A stretch of 5,142 nt of DNA from Clostridium sp. CAG:448 (GTDB lineage Bacteria; Bacillota; Clostridia; Oscillospirales; CAG-272): positions 19,483 to 24,624 of the forward strand of contig FR890513.1 of assembly GCA_000433415.1 (NCBI GenBank), given 5' to 3'. The translations under genes and the position numbers were made by a program. Below are positions 1-4,583 of the stretch, one piece after another. The notes below the pieces were generated by a model that saw only the letters and a program-made list of their open reading frames with translations, made no database searches and had not been told where the DNA came from. Position 1 is the stretch's first letter; each line of letters starts with the position of its first letter.

Positions 1-1185
1 TATGACGGTCTTTCAACGAGAGAGATTTCCGATAAATTGAACATTCCGGAAGGGACAATAACATGGCGGCTTTCGGAAGGTCGGAAGAAACTGAAAAAGG
101 AGTTAAATGATATGAACGAAACTGCACTTCGTCCCATTTGTATGAGCATCGGAATATACGGAAGCGGAGATTATGACGGAAAAAGAATTCCTTTCCCCGA
201 TGTTTACATTAAAGACGCACTATCGCAGAATATCCTTTACTATTCTTATGAAAAACCATGTACAATCGAAGAATTGGCAAAGTTATGCGGAGTTCCGGCA
301 TATTATGTTGAGGATAGCCTCCGAAATCTTTTGAAGCGTGAAGCGATAATTGAGCCTGCTAAGGGAAAATATCAAACGGATTTTATTATTTGGTCGGACA
401 AATACGGTATTTACTGCGAAGAAAATGCCGAAAAGGCACTCATGCCTATTATGGATAATCTCTTGAGTGCTTTGCGGAAAATAACAAAGGAAGCGATGAA
501 GATTGATTTCTACAAAGCAGAGAAAAGTGAAAACGATTTGCTTTATTTGTTTGGAGTGCTTGCCTTTGCTTATGCCGGCAAAAAGTACTGTTCGCTTCCG
601 TTTCCAAGTATCAAAGTGAAATATGACGGAAATGAATGGGCATATATCGGCAACATGGAAACCGGAAAGCATAAGCGGATCGGAATCGGTACGCAGTATT
701 GCGCAAATCGCGGAAGCCGCGGAAATTGCTCTCATACAACGTATAATTCTATCAACGGTATTACATTCCGTTCGATGATGTATGATAACTACATCAATGT
801 GTGTGAAGATATACTCCGCAACGGCAAAACCGATGATATTGATTCGCTTGCCAATGCAATTAAAGACGGATATATTGTCAGGCGAAAGGACGGAAGCTTG
901 TTCGTCACTTCACCTGCTTTCACACTTGAGCAAACCGAAGGCTTTAATAAGATCGTTGAAACATATTTGATTCCACATATTGACGAGTATTCCGAAATCG
1001 TGAATAAGTTTGTTAAGGGGTATAACAAGTTATTTCCGAAGCATTTGCAAGATGATGCCGACCGTATGTGTCATGGTATGTTTGTCGGAATGTATTCGGT
1101 AATCGTGGAATATGCGCAAAGAACGGGACAAATTGAAATGCCATCAAGGAATTGCTGTTGTGATGTAATTCAGCAATTCAAATGA
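1..1185 (+). CDS. Sigma-70 family RNA polymerase sigma factor with long C-terminal extension (5' partial)
   Basis: The frame is open from base 1, so the gene begins upstream; 394 residues are visible. Residues 1-35 match sigma-70 region 4, the helix-turn-helix that reads the -35 box: LSTREISDKLNIPEGTITWRL followed by a basic helix. The usual Lys-Ser of GTVKSRL is Thr-Trp here. A second, winged-helix-like segment follows at about 70-131 (SQNILYYSYEKPCTIEELAKL, then VEDSLRNLLKR). The remaining ~260 residues match no fold I can name. They contain C234-x8-C243-x-H245 and a C385-C386-C387 run near the end, which could bind metal or respond to redox (speculation). From memory, Clostridia carry ECF-like sigma factors with this region 4 + YEKP winged helix + large tail layout, of unknown signal. 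TTG at 37 lies inside the helix-turn-helix and is not the start. A hairpin terminator follows 14 nt after the stop. Confidence 0.85.
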   Translation, partial: YDGLSTREISDKLNIPEGTITWRLSEGRKKLKKELNDMNETALRPICMSIGIYGSGDYDGKRIPFPDVYIKDALSQNILYYSYEKPCTIEELAKLCGVPAYYVEDSLRNLLKREAIIEPAKGKYQTDFIIWSDKYGIYCEENAEKALMPIMDNLLSALRKITKEAMKIDFYKAEKSENDLLYLFGVLAFAYAGKKYCSLPFPSIKVKYDGNEWAYIGNMETGKHKRIGIGTQYCANRGSRGNCSHTTYNSINGITFRSMMYDNYINVCEDILRNGKTDDIDSLANAIKDGYIVRRKDGSLFVTSPAFTLEQTEGFNKIVETYLIPHIDEYSEIVNKFVKGYNKLFPKHLQDDADRMCHGMFVGMYSVIVEYAQRTGQIEMPSRNCCCDVIQQFK

Positions 1186-1199
1186 GTTGAGTTTTGCAT

Positions 1200-1236
1200 A
1201 AAAGGTTCTCGGAGGGAATACCTCCGGGAACCTTTT
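1200..1236 (+). repeat. 37-bp direct repeat, copy 1 (partner at 2875-2911)
   Basis: The bases are identical to 2875-2911 at 36 of 37 positions. The pair flanks the whole XRE/microprotein cassette. Both copies are terminator hairpins, so this is either a duplicated terminator that came with the cassette or a small dispersed hairpin element. Confidence 0.8.
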
Positions 1237-1238
1237 TT
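1200..1238 (+). terminator. Intrinsic terminator after the sigma factor gene (repeat copy 1)
   Basis: A 16-bp stem (1200-1215 with 1221-1236, one G-T wobble at 1209/1227) encloses the loop GAATA, and TTTTTT runs to 1238. The AAAA on the left arm gives T residues on the other strand too, so it may work in both directions. It ends the sigma factor transcript and separates it from the XRE cassette. The same hairpin recurs at 2875-2911. Confidence 0.88.
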
Positions 1239-1304
1239 GTCGGTCAATTATACATGAAAGTTCTCATATTTGACTGCCCATCATTGAGAGGAGATTTTTT
1301 CAAA

Positions 1305-1340
1305 AGTCAAAAGCGACCACAAAAGTTGTCGCAAAAGACT
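1305..1340. promoter_or_regulatory. Candidate operator: nested 36-bp dyad upstream of the XRE gene
   Basis: The segment is symmetric about 1322.5. AGTC (1305-1308) pairs with GACT (1337-1340), GCGAC (1313-1317) with GTCGC (1328-1332), and AC (1319-1320) with GT (1325-1326). The symmetric arms are separated by AAAA blocks at 1309-1312 and 1333-1336 and a central AAAA. AAAAG recurs at 1302, 1309, 1321 and 1333, the last two steps being 12 bp. It ends 22 bp before the -10 box, where a repressor or activator would bind. The obvious candidate ligand is the XRE protein encoded just downstream (inference). Confidence 0.55.
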
Positions 1341-1359
1341 ACTATTTTCAAAAAACCTG

Positions 1360-1368
1360 TGATATAAT
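1360..1368 (+). promoter_or_regulatory. Extended -10 promoter of the XRE cassette
   Basis: TGATATAAT is a perfect extended -10 element (TG-n-TATAAT, with TATAAT at 1363-1368). No good -35 hexamer sits 16-18 bp upstream (the candidates are TACTAT and ACTATT), which fits an extended -10 promoter or one that depends on an activator. Transcription would start near 1375, leaving a very short leader before the Shine-Dalgarno. Confidence 0.6.
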
Positions 1369-1377
1369 AAAGACCAT

Positions 1378-1384
1378 AAGGAGG
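1378..1384 (+). promoter_or_regulatory. Ribosome binding site fixing the XRE gene start
   Basis: AAGGAGG lies 8 nt before ATG 1393 but only 2 nt before the in-frame GTG 1387. This decides for the ATG. Confidence 0.8.
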
Positions 1385-1392
1385 TAGTGAAA

Positions 1393-2499
1393 ATGACGGC
1401 TTTAAAAAATAACATAGACCACTACATGGAATTGAAGAACATCAAGATGTACAGCCATCTGCTTGCCGATATCGCTCGTGAACTCGGGGTGAAAGGTCAG
1501 GAAGCATATCGGTTTGCCGAAAGAGAGAAAGCAAATTTTTCAAAAATGCTAAAGGGAGAAAGACCGCTTAAGTATGAATTTATTATTCCGCTTGAAAAGA
1601 TTTTCGGTGTTTCGCTGGCACGACTTATGAATGAAGATGCTTACAAACTTCCTGTTGAAAAGGAAAACGTTGCTTTTGACAAAGGCTTCAGATACTATGC
1701 TTTTCTGGATAACCCCGTACTCTACGAAAAAGAATTTGATAAACTTCTGAATATTGACGGAAAAACGATACTGAATAATAGGGATGAATTTGGAAAAACA
1801 TTTTTGGATTATGTCGTTGAATACGGCTCAGTAAATGGAGTCAGATATCTTTATGATACTTATAAACCGCGAATGAAATGGTATTATAATCAGTTTCAGT
1901 TTGATAAAGATAAAGGAATCATTTGGCTACATATTGAAAATGCAATGCCGCTTGTCAGATTGGTTGCCGGTATGCGTGATGTAGATATGTTTTATACGAT
2001 GTTTGACTCGTATAATATGTTTTTTACAAACGGACATTATGCAACCGAAGAAAATCTGTTTTGTACCGGTGAATACTTGGAACTGATTATGGATGATGTG
2101 GCCTTGTTTACGGCTCTTTTTGACATCAAAGAATATCATTGCGAATTAGGAAGTTCCGGTAAAAGAAAATACGGCAAGGACTTCATTACTTATTATTCGG
2201 CAAATCCGATACTCAATAATTGCTTAAAATATGCACTTTATCATTTGCCAAAGTATCGGAATCAAGCCATCGAGATTTTAAGATTTGGCATAGAGCATAA
2301 CCAACACATTGCCGATGAGCATAATCCTTCCGATTGCTATGTTTGCAATGAGTTGGGCGCTGTTAAAGGCTTCAAAAATGATGATTGTTATGAGCTTGCA
2401 ATCGTTACATACGAAAAAGATGTTAAAGATCAAGAAATAAACGATTTGATTGATCAGCTACCAAAATTCAATGACTATGGAGGATGGAAAAATGAGTAA
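1393..2499 (+). CDS. XRE-type helix-turn-helix protein with large C-terminal domain
   Basis: The product is 368 aa, starting at ATG 1393 behind a consensus Shine-Dalgarno. Residues ~4-80 form an XRE/Cro-like DNA-binding domain. The recognition part is ANFSKMLKGERPLKYEF (about 47-63), followed by IIPLEKIFGVSLARLM, the usual last helices of such domains. The loop between the first helices is longer than in minimal Cro domains. Residues ~134-159 (GKTFLDYVVEYGSVNGVRYL) resemble one ankyrin-type helix pair, but no full repeat array is clear. The rest is rich in aromatic residues and has a CxxC at 315/318. It has no signal peptide or membrane segment, so it should be cytoplasmic. It is the first gene of a three-gene unit and its last 8 nt overlap the next start, indicating translational coupling. 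It probably regulates its own promoter through the dyad at 1305-1340 (inference). The function of the C-terminal domain is not recognised. Confidence 0.85.
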   Translation: MTALKNNIDHYMELKNIKMYSHLLADIARELGVKGQEAYRFAEREKANFSKMLKGERPLKYEFIIPLEKIFGVSLARLMNEDAYKLPVEKENVAFDKGFRYYAFLDNPVLYEKEFDKLLNIDGKTILNNRDEFGKTFLDYVVEYGSVNGVRYLYDTYKPRMKWYYNQFQFDKDKGIIWLHIENAMPLVRLVAGMRDVDMFYTMFDSYNMFFTNGHYATEENLFCTGEYLELIMDDVALFTALFDIKEYHCELGSSGKRKYGKDFITYYSANPILNNCLKYALYHLPKYRNQAIEILRFGIEHNQHIADEHNPSDCYVCNELGAVKGFKNDDCYELAIVTYEKDVKDQEINDLIDQLPKFNDYGGWKNE

Positions 2500-2671
2500 A
2501 GAACACAGAGTATCGGGTAACACCCACAGCAAAGAACAACTGAACCATTACGCAAATCAGCACAATCCAAACAACAGCGCATATCAGGCAAACAGGGACA
2601 ACCGCTCGAATCAGTGCAACCCGAACAACAAAGAATATGATCATAGCCGCGGCAGTGGTCAAAAGCGCTGA
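2492..2671 (+). CDS. 59-aa Asn-rich microprotein with two NQxNPNNxxY repeats
   Basis: ATG 2492 lies 8 nt after GGAGG (2479-2483) and overlaps the end of the XRE gene by 8 nt, so translation is probably coupled. An upstream in-frame ATT/ATG extension to 2450 would lie wholly inside the XRE gene and has no matching Shine-Dalgarno. The protein is hydrophilic, with 13 Asn in 59 residues and no membrane segment. Two units, NQHNPNNSAY (22-31) and NQCNPNNKEY (40-49), are spaced 18 residues apart, after an N-terminal SGNTHSKEQLNHYA segment and before a basic tail (SRGSGQKR). I recall small proteins with VxGNTHSxxQL and NPNNxAY motifs as uncharacterised or misannotated ORFs in gut Clostridia, but cannot confirm a family. 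The function is unknown; its position behind a DNA-binding protein suggests a cofactor, antagonist or peptide partner. Confidence 0.75.
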   Translation: MSKEHRVSGNTHSKEQLNHYANQHNPNNSAYQANRDNRSNQCNPNNKEYDHSRGSGQKR

Positions 2672-2682
2672 GGGCAACGCTT

Positions 2683-2850
2683 GTGTTCGATTGGCTGAAA
2701 AAAGCTCCTGCAATTGATTCGGAAGCCGAGAAAGCGCGTCTCATGGAACTAAGCGAAAAAGAACTCTTGACTGAAATGATTCTGGAACTGAAAAGAATCA
2801 GCGAGAAGTGCGACGAGATCGGCAGGAAGATCGTTATATGGAGTAACTAA
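2683..2850 (+). CDS. 55-aa helical microprotein, GTG start
   Basis: An open frame runs from GTG 2683 to TAA 2848-2850. GAGGG (2670-2674), which overlaps the stop of the preceding gene, lies 8 nt before the GTG. The translation begins MFDWLKKAPA and continues as one long predicted amphipathic helix (about 12-50: EAEKARLMELSEKELLTEMI, then LELKRISEKCDEIGRKI) ending in VIWSN. Leu/Ile/Met residues recur at 3-4 residue steps, as in a short coiled coil. It carries many charged residues and one Cys, and has no signal peptide. It is the last gene of the XRE cassette, 11 nt after the Asn-rich microprotein and 24 nt before the terminator hairpin, which supports it being real despite its size. The function is unknown; it could oligomerise or bind the XRE protein's C-terminal domain (inference). 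Confidence 0.6.
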   Translation: MFDWLKKAPAIDSEAEKARLMELSEKELLTEMILELKRISEKCDEIGRKIVIWSN

Positions 2851-2874
2851 AAACTGATACGCAGGAAACAAAGA

Positions 2875-2911
2875 AAAAGGTTCTCGGAGGGAATATCTCC
2901 GGGAACCTTTT
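2875..2911 (+). terminator. Terminator hairpin of the XRE cassette (repeat copy 2)
   Basis: The 16-bp stem (2875-2890 with 2896-2911) and GAATA loop are the same as at 1200-1236, with a single C-to-T change at 2896 that keeps a G-T pair. The T run after the stem is shorter (TTTT, then GAATTTAG, then TTTTTT), so termination may be leakier than for copy 1. Confidence 0.75.
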
Positions 2912-2978
2912 GAATTTAGTTTTTTGAGCAGAGCGGACCGAAGCAGAAGCAACCAAATGAATCGCACCAGCTCCAACT

Positions 2979-3039
2979 GTGGTCAAACATGTGGTCAAAA
3001 AATTTTCGGAATTTCGGGTGGTGCGAAAGTGGTGGGAAA
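2979..3039 (+). repeat. Four iteron-like GTGGT repeats near the tRNA-Pro 3' end
   Basis: TGTGGTCAAA occurs at 2978-2987 and 2990-2999 (12-bp period). GTGGTGCGAAA (3018-3028) and GTGGTGGGAAA (3029-3039) follow at an 11-bp period. Spacing of about one helical turn on the same strand suggests protein binding sites. Their place just beyond the 3' end of a tRNA gene suggests arm-type recombinase or excisionase sites, but no recombinase gene is present. The stretch 2912-3067 otherwise holds no credible gene. Confidence 0.4.
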
Positions 3040-3061
3040 ACACACGATTTTGCCCCGAAAA

Positions 3062-3104
3062 TGCAAAAAATAAAGCCGAAAACGATTCGTTTTCGGCTTT
3101 ATTT
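3062..3104 (-). terminator. Terminator of tRNA-Pro
   Basis: A 17-bp perfect stem (3068-3084 with 3088-3104) has a 3-nt loop. Read on the minus strand it is followed by the T-rich run TTTATTTTTTGC. The outer arm starts at the last A of the tRNA CCA end, so terminator and mature 3' end touch. With AAATAAA/TTTATTT arms it may also stop plus-strand transcripts leaking from the XRE cassette. Confidence 0.85.
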
Positions 3105-3179
3105 GGTCTGAGTGACAAGACTTGAACTTGCGGCCTCTACCACCCCAAGGTAGCGCGCTACCAACTGCGCCACACCCAG
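3104..3179 (-). tRNA. tRNA-Pro (anticodon GGG)
   Basis: The 76 nt fold as a full cloverleaf on the minus strand: acceptor CTGGGTG/CACTCAG (one G-T), D arm GCGC/GCGC with an AGTTGGTA loop, anticodon stem CTACC/GGTAG with loop TTGGGGT, T arm GCAAG/CTTGT with loop TTCAAGT, discriminator A and an encoded CCA. The anticodon GGG is at 3144-3146 and reads CCC/CCU proline codons. It has its own promoter and terminator. The gene lies where AT-rich plus-strand genes meet GC-richer minus-strand genes, a common integration position. Confidence 0.95.
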
Positions 3180-3205
3180 ATGCGTCATCTGTCGACGACT
3201 CGGCT

Positions 3206-3234
3206 ATTATAGCACGAAAAAATGCAAAAGTCAA
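3206..3234 (-). promoter_or_regulatory. Promoter of tRNA-Pro
   Basis: On the minus strand the -35 is TTGACT (3229-3234) and the -10 is TATAAT (3206-3211), with exactly 17 bp between. The A/T run at about 3240-3262 upstream resembles an UP element, as expected for a stable-RNA promoter. The start would fall near 3199, giving a leader of about 20 nt. Confidence 0.85.
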
Positions 3235-3626
3235 GGGCTTTTCCAAAAAAAATTGAACATTTTCCAAAATAAATTCCTGCAAAACGGGATGGCGCAAATT
3301 CTGCATGGGAGGAAGCGGCTTTGCTTGGCACGGTCACTGTTCCAGTCACTCGCAGTTTCACCCCACACGGTGACATAGAACATTTGCAGCATTCTCTTTT
3401 TCTCATCGGAAAGCTGATCAAAATCCACGTCCACAAGTCGAGGCAAAATATCAAGCAAAAAGGCAATCCAGCGGCGCGAATCAATCACAGCAAGGCGCGC
3501 AAATGCCTTTGCCATAGTGTCTTCCAATGTCTCCCTGAAATCGTCTTTTACACCTGTCCATATGAAAGCACGCAAAGCGCACGAGAGAACGACCCCACGA
3601 CCGAGGCATGACGGGGAAGGCGGCAA
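3231..3626 (-). CDS. Unrecognised ORF, possibly a gene remnant
   Basis: Residues ~19-106 of this 131-codon frame read like real protein: AFIWTGVKDDFRETLEDT, RRWIAFLLDILPRLVDVDF, LSDEKKRMLQMFYVTVWGE, with charged and hydrophobic residues in a helical pattern and sensible codons. I do not recognise a family. Both ends look wrong. TTG 3626 has no Shine-Dalgarno and sits at the end of a TATAAT-like stretch. The only Met codon near the front, ATG 3515, has just a weak GGAAG before it. The last ~25 residues are Phe/Cys/Trp-rich, lie over AT-rich DNA, and end in a stop that overlaps the tRNA-Pro -35 box. The most likely reading is a decayed or truncated gene between mscL and the tRNA; a small intact gene from 3515 is the alternative. 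Confidence 0.4.
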   Translation of the reverse strand: MPPSPSCLGRGVVLSCALRAFIWTGVKDDFRETLEDTMAKAFARLAVIDSRRWIAFLLDILPRLVDVDFDQLSDEKKRMLQMFYVTVWGETASDWNSDRAKQSRFLPCRICAIPFCRNLFWKMFNFFWKSP

Positions 3627-3635
3627 TTATATATT

Positions 3636-3674
3636 CACAAAAAACGGGAAGGCATCTTGGCGCTTTCCCGTTTT
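3636..3674 (-). terminator. Terminator of mscL
   Basis: AAAACGGGAA (3641-3650) pairs with TTCCCGTTTT (3665-3674), and GGC/GCT extends the stem inward by three pairs, leaving an 8-nt loop. On the minus strand the stem ends in TTTTTTG. It starts 10 nt after the mscL stop. Confidence 0.85.
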
Positions 3675-3683
3675 GTTTGCAAA

Positions 3684-4232
3684 TTATTTTTTCTTTGTTG
3701 CCGCGACCAGTTCGGCAAGCAATTTTTCCTGGCGCAGAATGGCATCTTCCACTGCGGTCTGACGATCCTTAGTTGCCTGCGCTGCTGCATCTGCGGCGGC
3801 TTTGGCTTCTTCTGCCTTGACTTTTTCTGCCTCTGCCTTTGCCTTTTCTTCGGCAATCCGCTTGGCGTCCAGTTTGTTCCGCATTTTGACCATGACCCGA
3901 AGAACCAGGAAGATAAAGAACGCAACAATCAGAAAATCAAGAATGGTTTGAAACCATGTGCCCCAAAGAATTGCGATTTCCGGAACCGCCTCGGTGGTAT
4001 CGGTTGCTTCAACGCCTTTGACAAGGACGGTTTTAACGGAATCAAGATCGGTGCCGTTTGTCAGAAGGCTGACGCAGGGATTGATGATGTAATTGACCAG
4101 ACCGGTGACAATTTTGCCGAACGCGCCGCCTATCACAACGCCGACAGCCATGTCAAGAACATTCCCGCGGCTGATAAACGCCTTGAAATCCGCCCAGAAT
4201 GTGCTCTTTTTCTTCTCATTCTTCTTAGACAT
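3684..4232 (-). CDS. mscL: Large-conductance mechanosensitive channel MscL
   Basis: The product is a 182-aa inner-membrane channel that opens under membrane tension and releases solutes on hypo-osmotic shock. The family signature is clear: FISRGNVLDMAVGVVIGGAF (19-38) in TM1, then KIVTGLVNYIINPCVSLL; a periplasmic loop (~58-88); and TM2 WGTWFQTILDFLIVAFFIFL (90-109). MscL proteins are usually 130-150 aa; this one has an extra Ala/Lys/Glu-rich tail (~122-182, with EEKAKAEAEKVKAEEAKAAA) that should lengthen the C-terminal cytoplasmic helical bundle. ATG 4232 has AGAGG (4243-4247) 10 nt upstream. An in-frame TTG at 4265 has a stronger GGGAGG at 8 nt and would add 11 residues. TTG 4292 lies inside the -10 box and is excluded. 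The gene has its own promoter and terminator, so it can be expressed alone. Confidence 0.95.
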   Translation of the reverse strand: MSKKNEKKKSTFWADFKAFISRGNVLDMAVGVVIGGAFGKIVTGLVNYIINPCVSLLTNGTDLDSVKTVLVKGVEATDTTEAVPEIAILWGTWFQTILDFLIVAFFIFLVLRVMVKMRNKLDAKRIAEEKAKAEAEKVKAEEAKAAADAAAQATKDRQTAVEDAILRQEKLLAELVAATKKK

Positions 4233-4273
4233 TTCAGAATAACCTCTTTTGTTTGTGTTCTGCAAGAGGATTA

Positions 4274-4279
4274 CCTCCC
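4274..4279 (-). promoter_or_regulatory. Second Shine-Dalgarno in the mscL leader
   Basis: GGGAGG on the minus strand lies exactly 8 nt before TTG 4265, which is in frame with mscL and 11 codons before ATG 4232. It is closer to consensus than the AGAGG at 4243-4247. Either the longer form (193 aa) is also made, or the site has a regulatory role. GAGG-taat-CCTC (4266-4277) could also pair and hide it. Confidence 0.4.
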
Positions 4280-4291
4280 GCTCAACGGGCA

Positions 4292-4320
4292 ATTATACTA
4301 CACCATTCGACAAAAGTCAA
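4292..4320 (-). promoter_or_regulatory. Promoter of mscL
   Basis: TTGACT (4315-4320) and TATAAT (4292-4297) are 17 bp apart on the minus strand; the start would be near 4285. The -35 box lies 11 nt after the stop of the upstream Lys-rich gene. The element shares TTGACTTTTG with the tRNA-Pro promoter, indicating a strong housekeeping promoter. Confidence 0.85.
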
Positions 4321-4331
4321 TAGATTTTACG

Positions 4332-4583
4332 CTATTTTTTGCGTTTCCAGGCTTTTCCTTTCCCGAATTTCTTGATTTTCGGGAGTTTTCCGATTCGGAT
4401 CAAGCCGATCTTCTTTTTGTATTTACCGACTTTTTTTCGACGCTTTTTGTAGCCGTTGAGAAACCTATGGATTTTTTTTAGCGTTTTTTGGATGCGTTTG
4501 GCTTCCCGCCGTTCTTCCTTTTGCTCCTCAGGAGTCAGTCCCTTTTGTGGTGTCGGGGGTGTCTGGATGTTTTTTTCAGGCAT
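4332..4583 (-). CDS. Lys/Arg-rich 83-aa hypothetical protein
   Basis: The protein has 83 residues: an N-terminal MPEKNIQTPPTPQKGLTPEE segment, a charged helix (EEQKEERREAKRIQKTLKKI, ~19-38), then a strongly basic part (NGYKKRRKKVGKYKKKIGLI and on to GKAWKRKK). I count 24 Lys and 8 Arg. No membrane segment or signal is seen. ATG 4583 has AGGAG (4594-4598) 10 nt upstream and overlaps the end of the uridine phosphorylase gene by 8 nt, so the two are probably translated together. No clear terminator lies before the mscL promoter; a short AATAG/CTATT pairing lacks a T run. The charge suggests RNA or DNA binding, like a small ribosomal or nucleoid protein, but no family is recognised. Poly-Lys frames can arise by chance; the overlap and ribosome site argue that it is real. 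Confidence 0.65.
   Translation of the reverse strand: MPEKNIQTPPTPQKGLTPEEQKEERREAKRIQKTLKKIHRFLNGYKKRRKKVGKYKKKIGLIRIGKLPKIKKFGKGKAWKRKK

Noticed and set aside
283..735. 150-codon minus-strand frame inside the sigma factor gene
   Set aside because: It is antisense to a clear coding region, has no ribosome site, and its composition is that of a shadow frame.
1270..1298. TTGACT at 1270-1275 as a -35 box
   Set aside because: No -10-like hexamer occurs 16-18 bp downstream, and the TATAAT at 1363 is far too distant.
1387..1389. GTG as start of the XRE gene
   Set aside because: It lies only 2 nt after the Shine-Dalgarno, while ATG 1393 has ideal 8-nt spacing.
2475..2744. Minus-strand Cys-rich frames over the microprotein genes
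   Set aside because: They mirror the Asn/Gln codons of the plus-strand microprotein and have no start signals.
2959..3073. Short plus-strand frame beginning MNRTSSNCGQTCGQK
   Set aside because: It has no Shine-Dalgarno; the peptide is simply the translation of the GTGGTCAAA repeats and runs into the terminator.
2834..3118. Minus-strand frame with FLTTCLTTVGAG and GAIHLVASASVRSAQ
   Set aside because: It starts inside the tRNA gene, crosses two hairpins and the repeat block, and has no ribosome site; at most it could be an old fragment of a mobile element, which cannot be shown here.
4290..4292. TTG 4292 as start of mscL
   Set aside because: It overlaps the -10 box and lies upstream of the expected transcript start.
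3657..4481. 274-codon plus-strand frame opposite mscL
   Set aside because: It is Phe/Cys-rich antisense of the Lys/Ala/Glu codons of mscL, and it crosses the mscL promoter and the Lys-rich gene.
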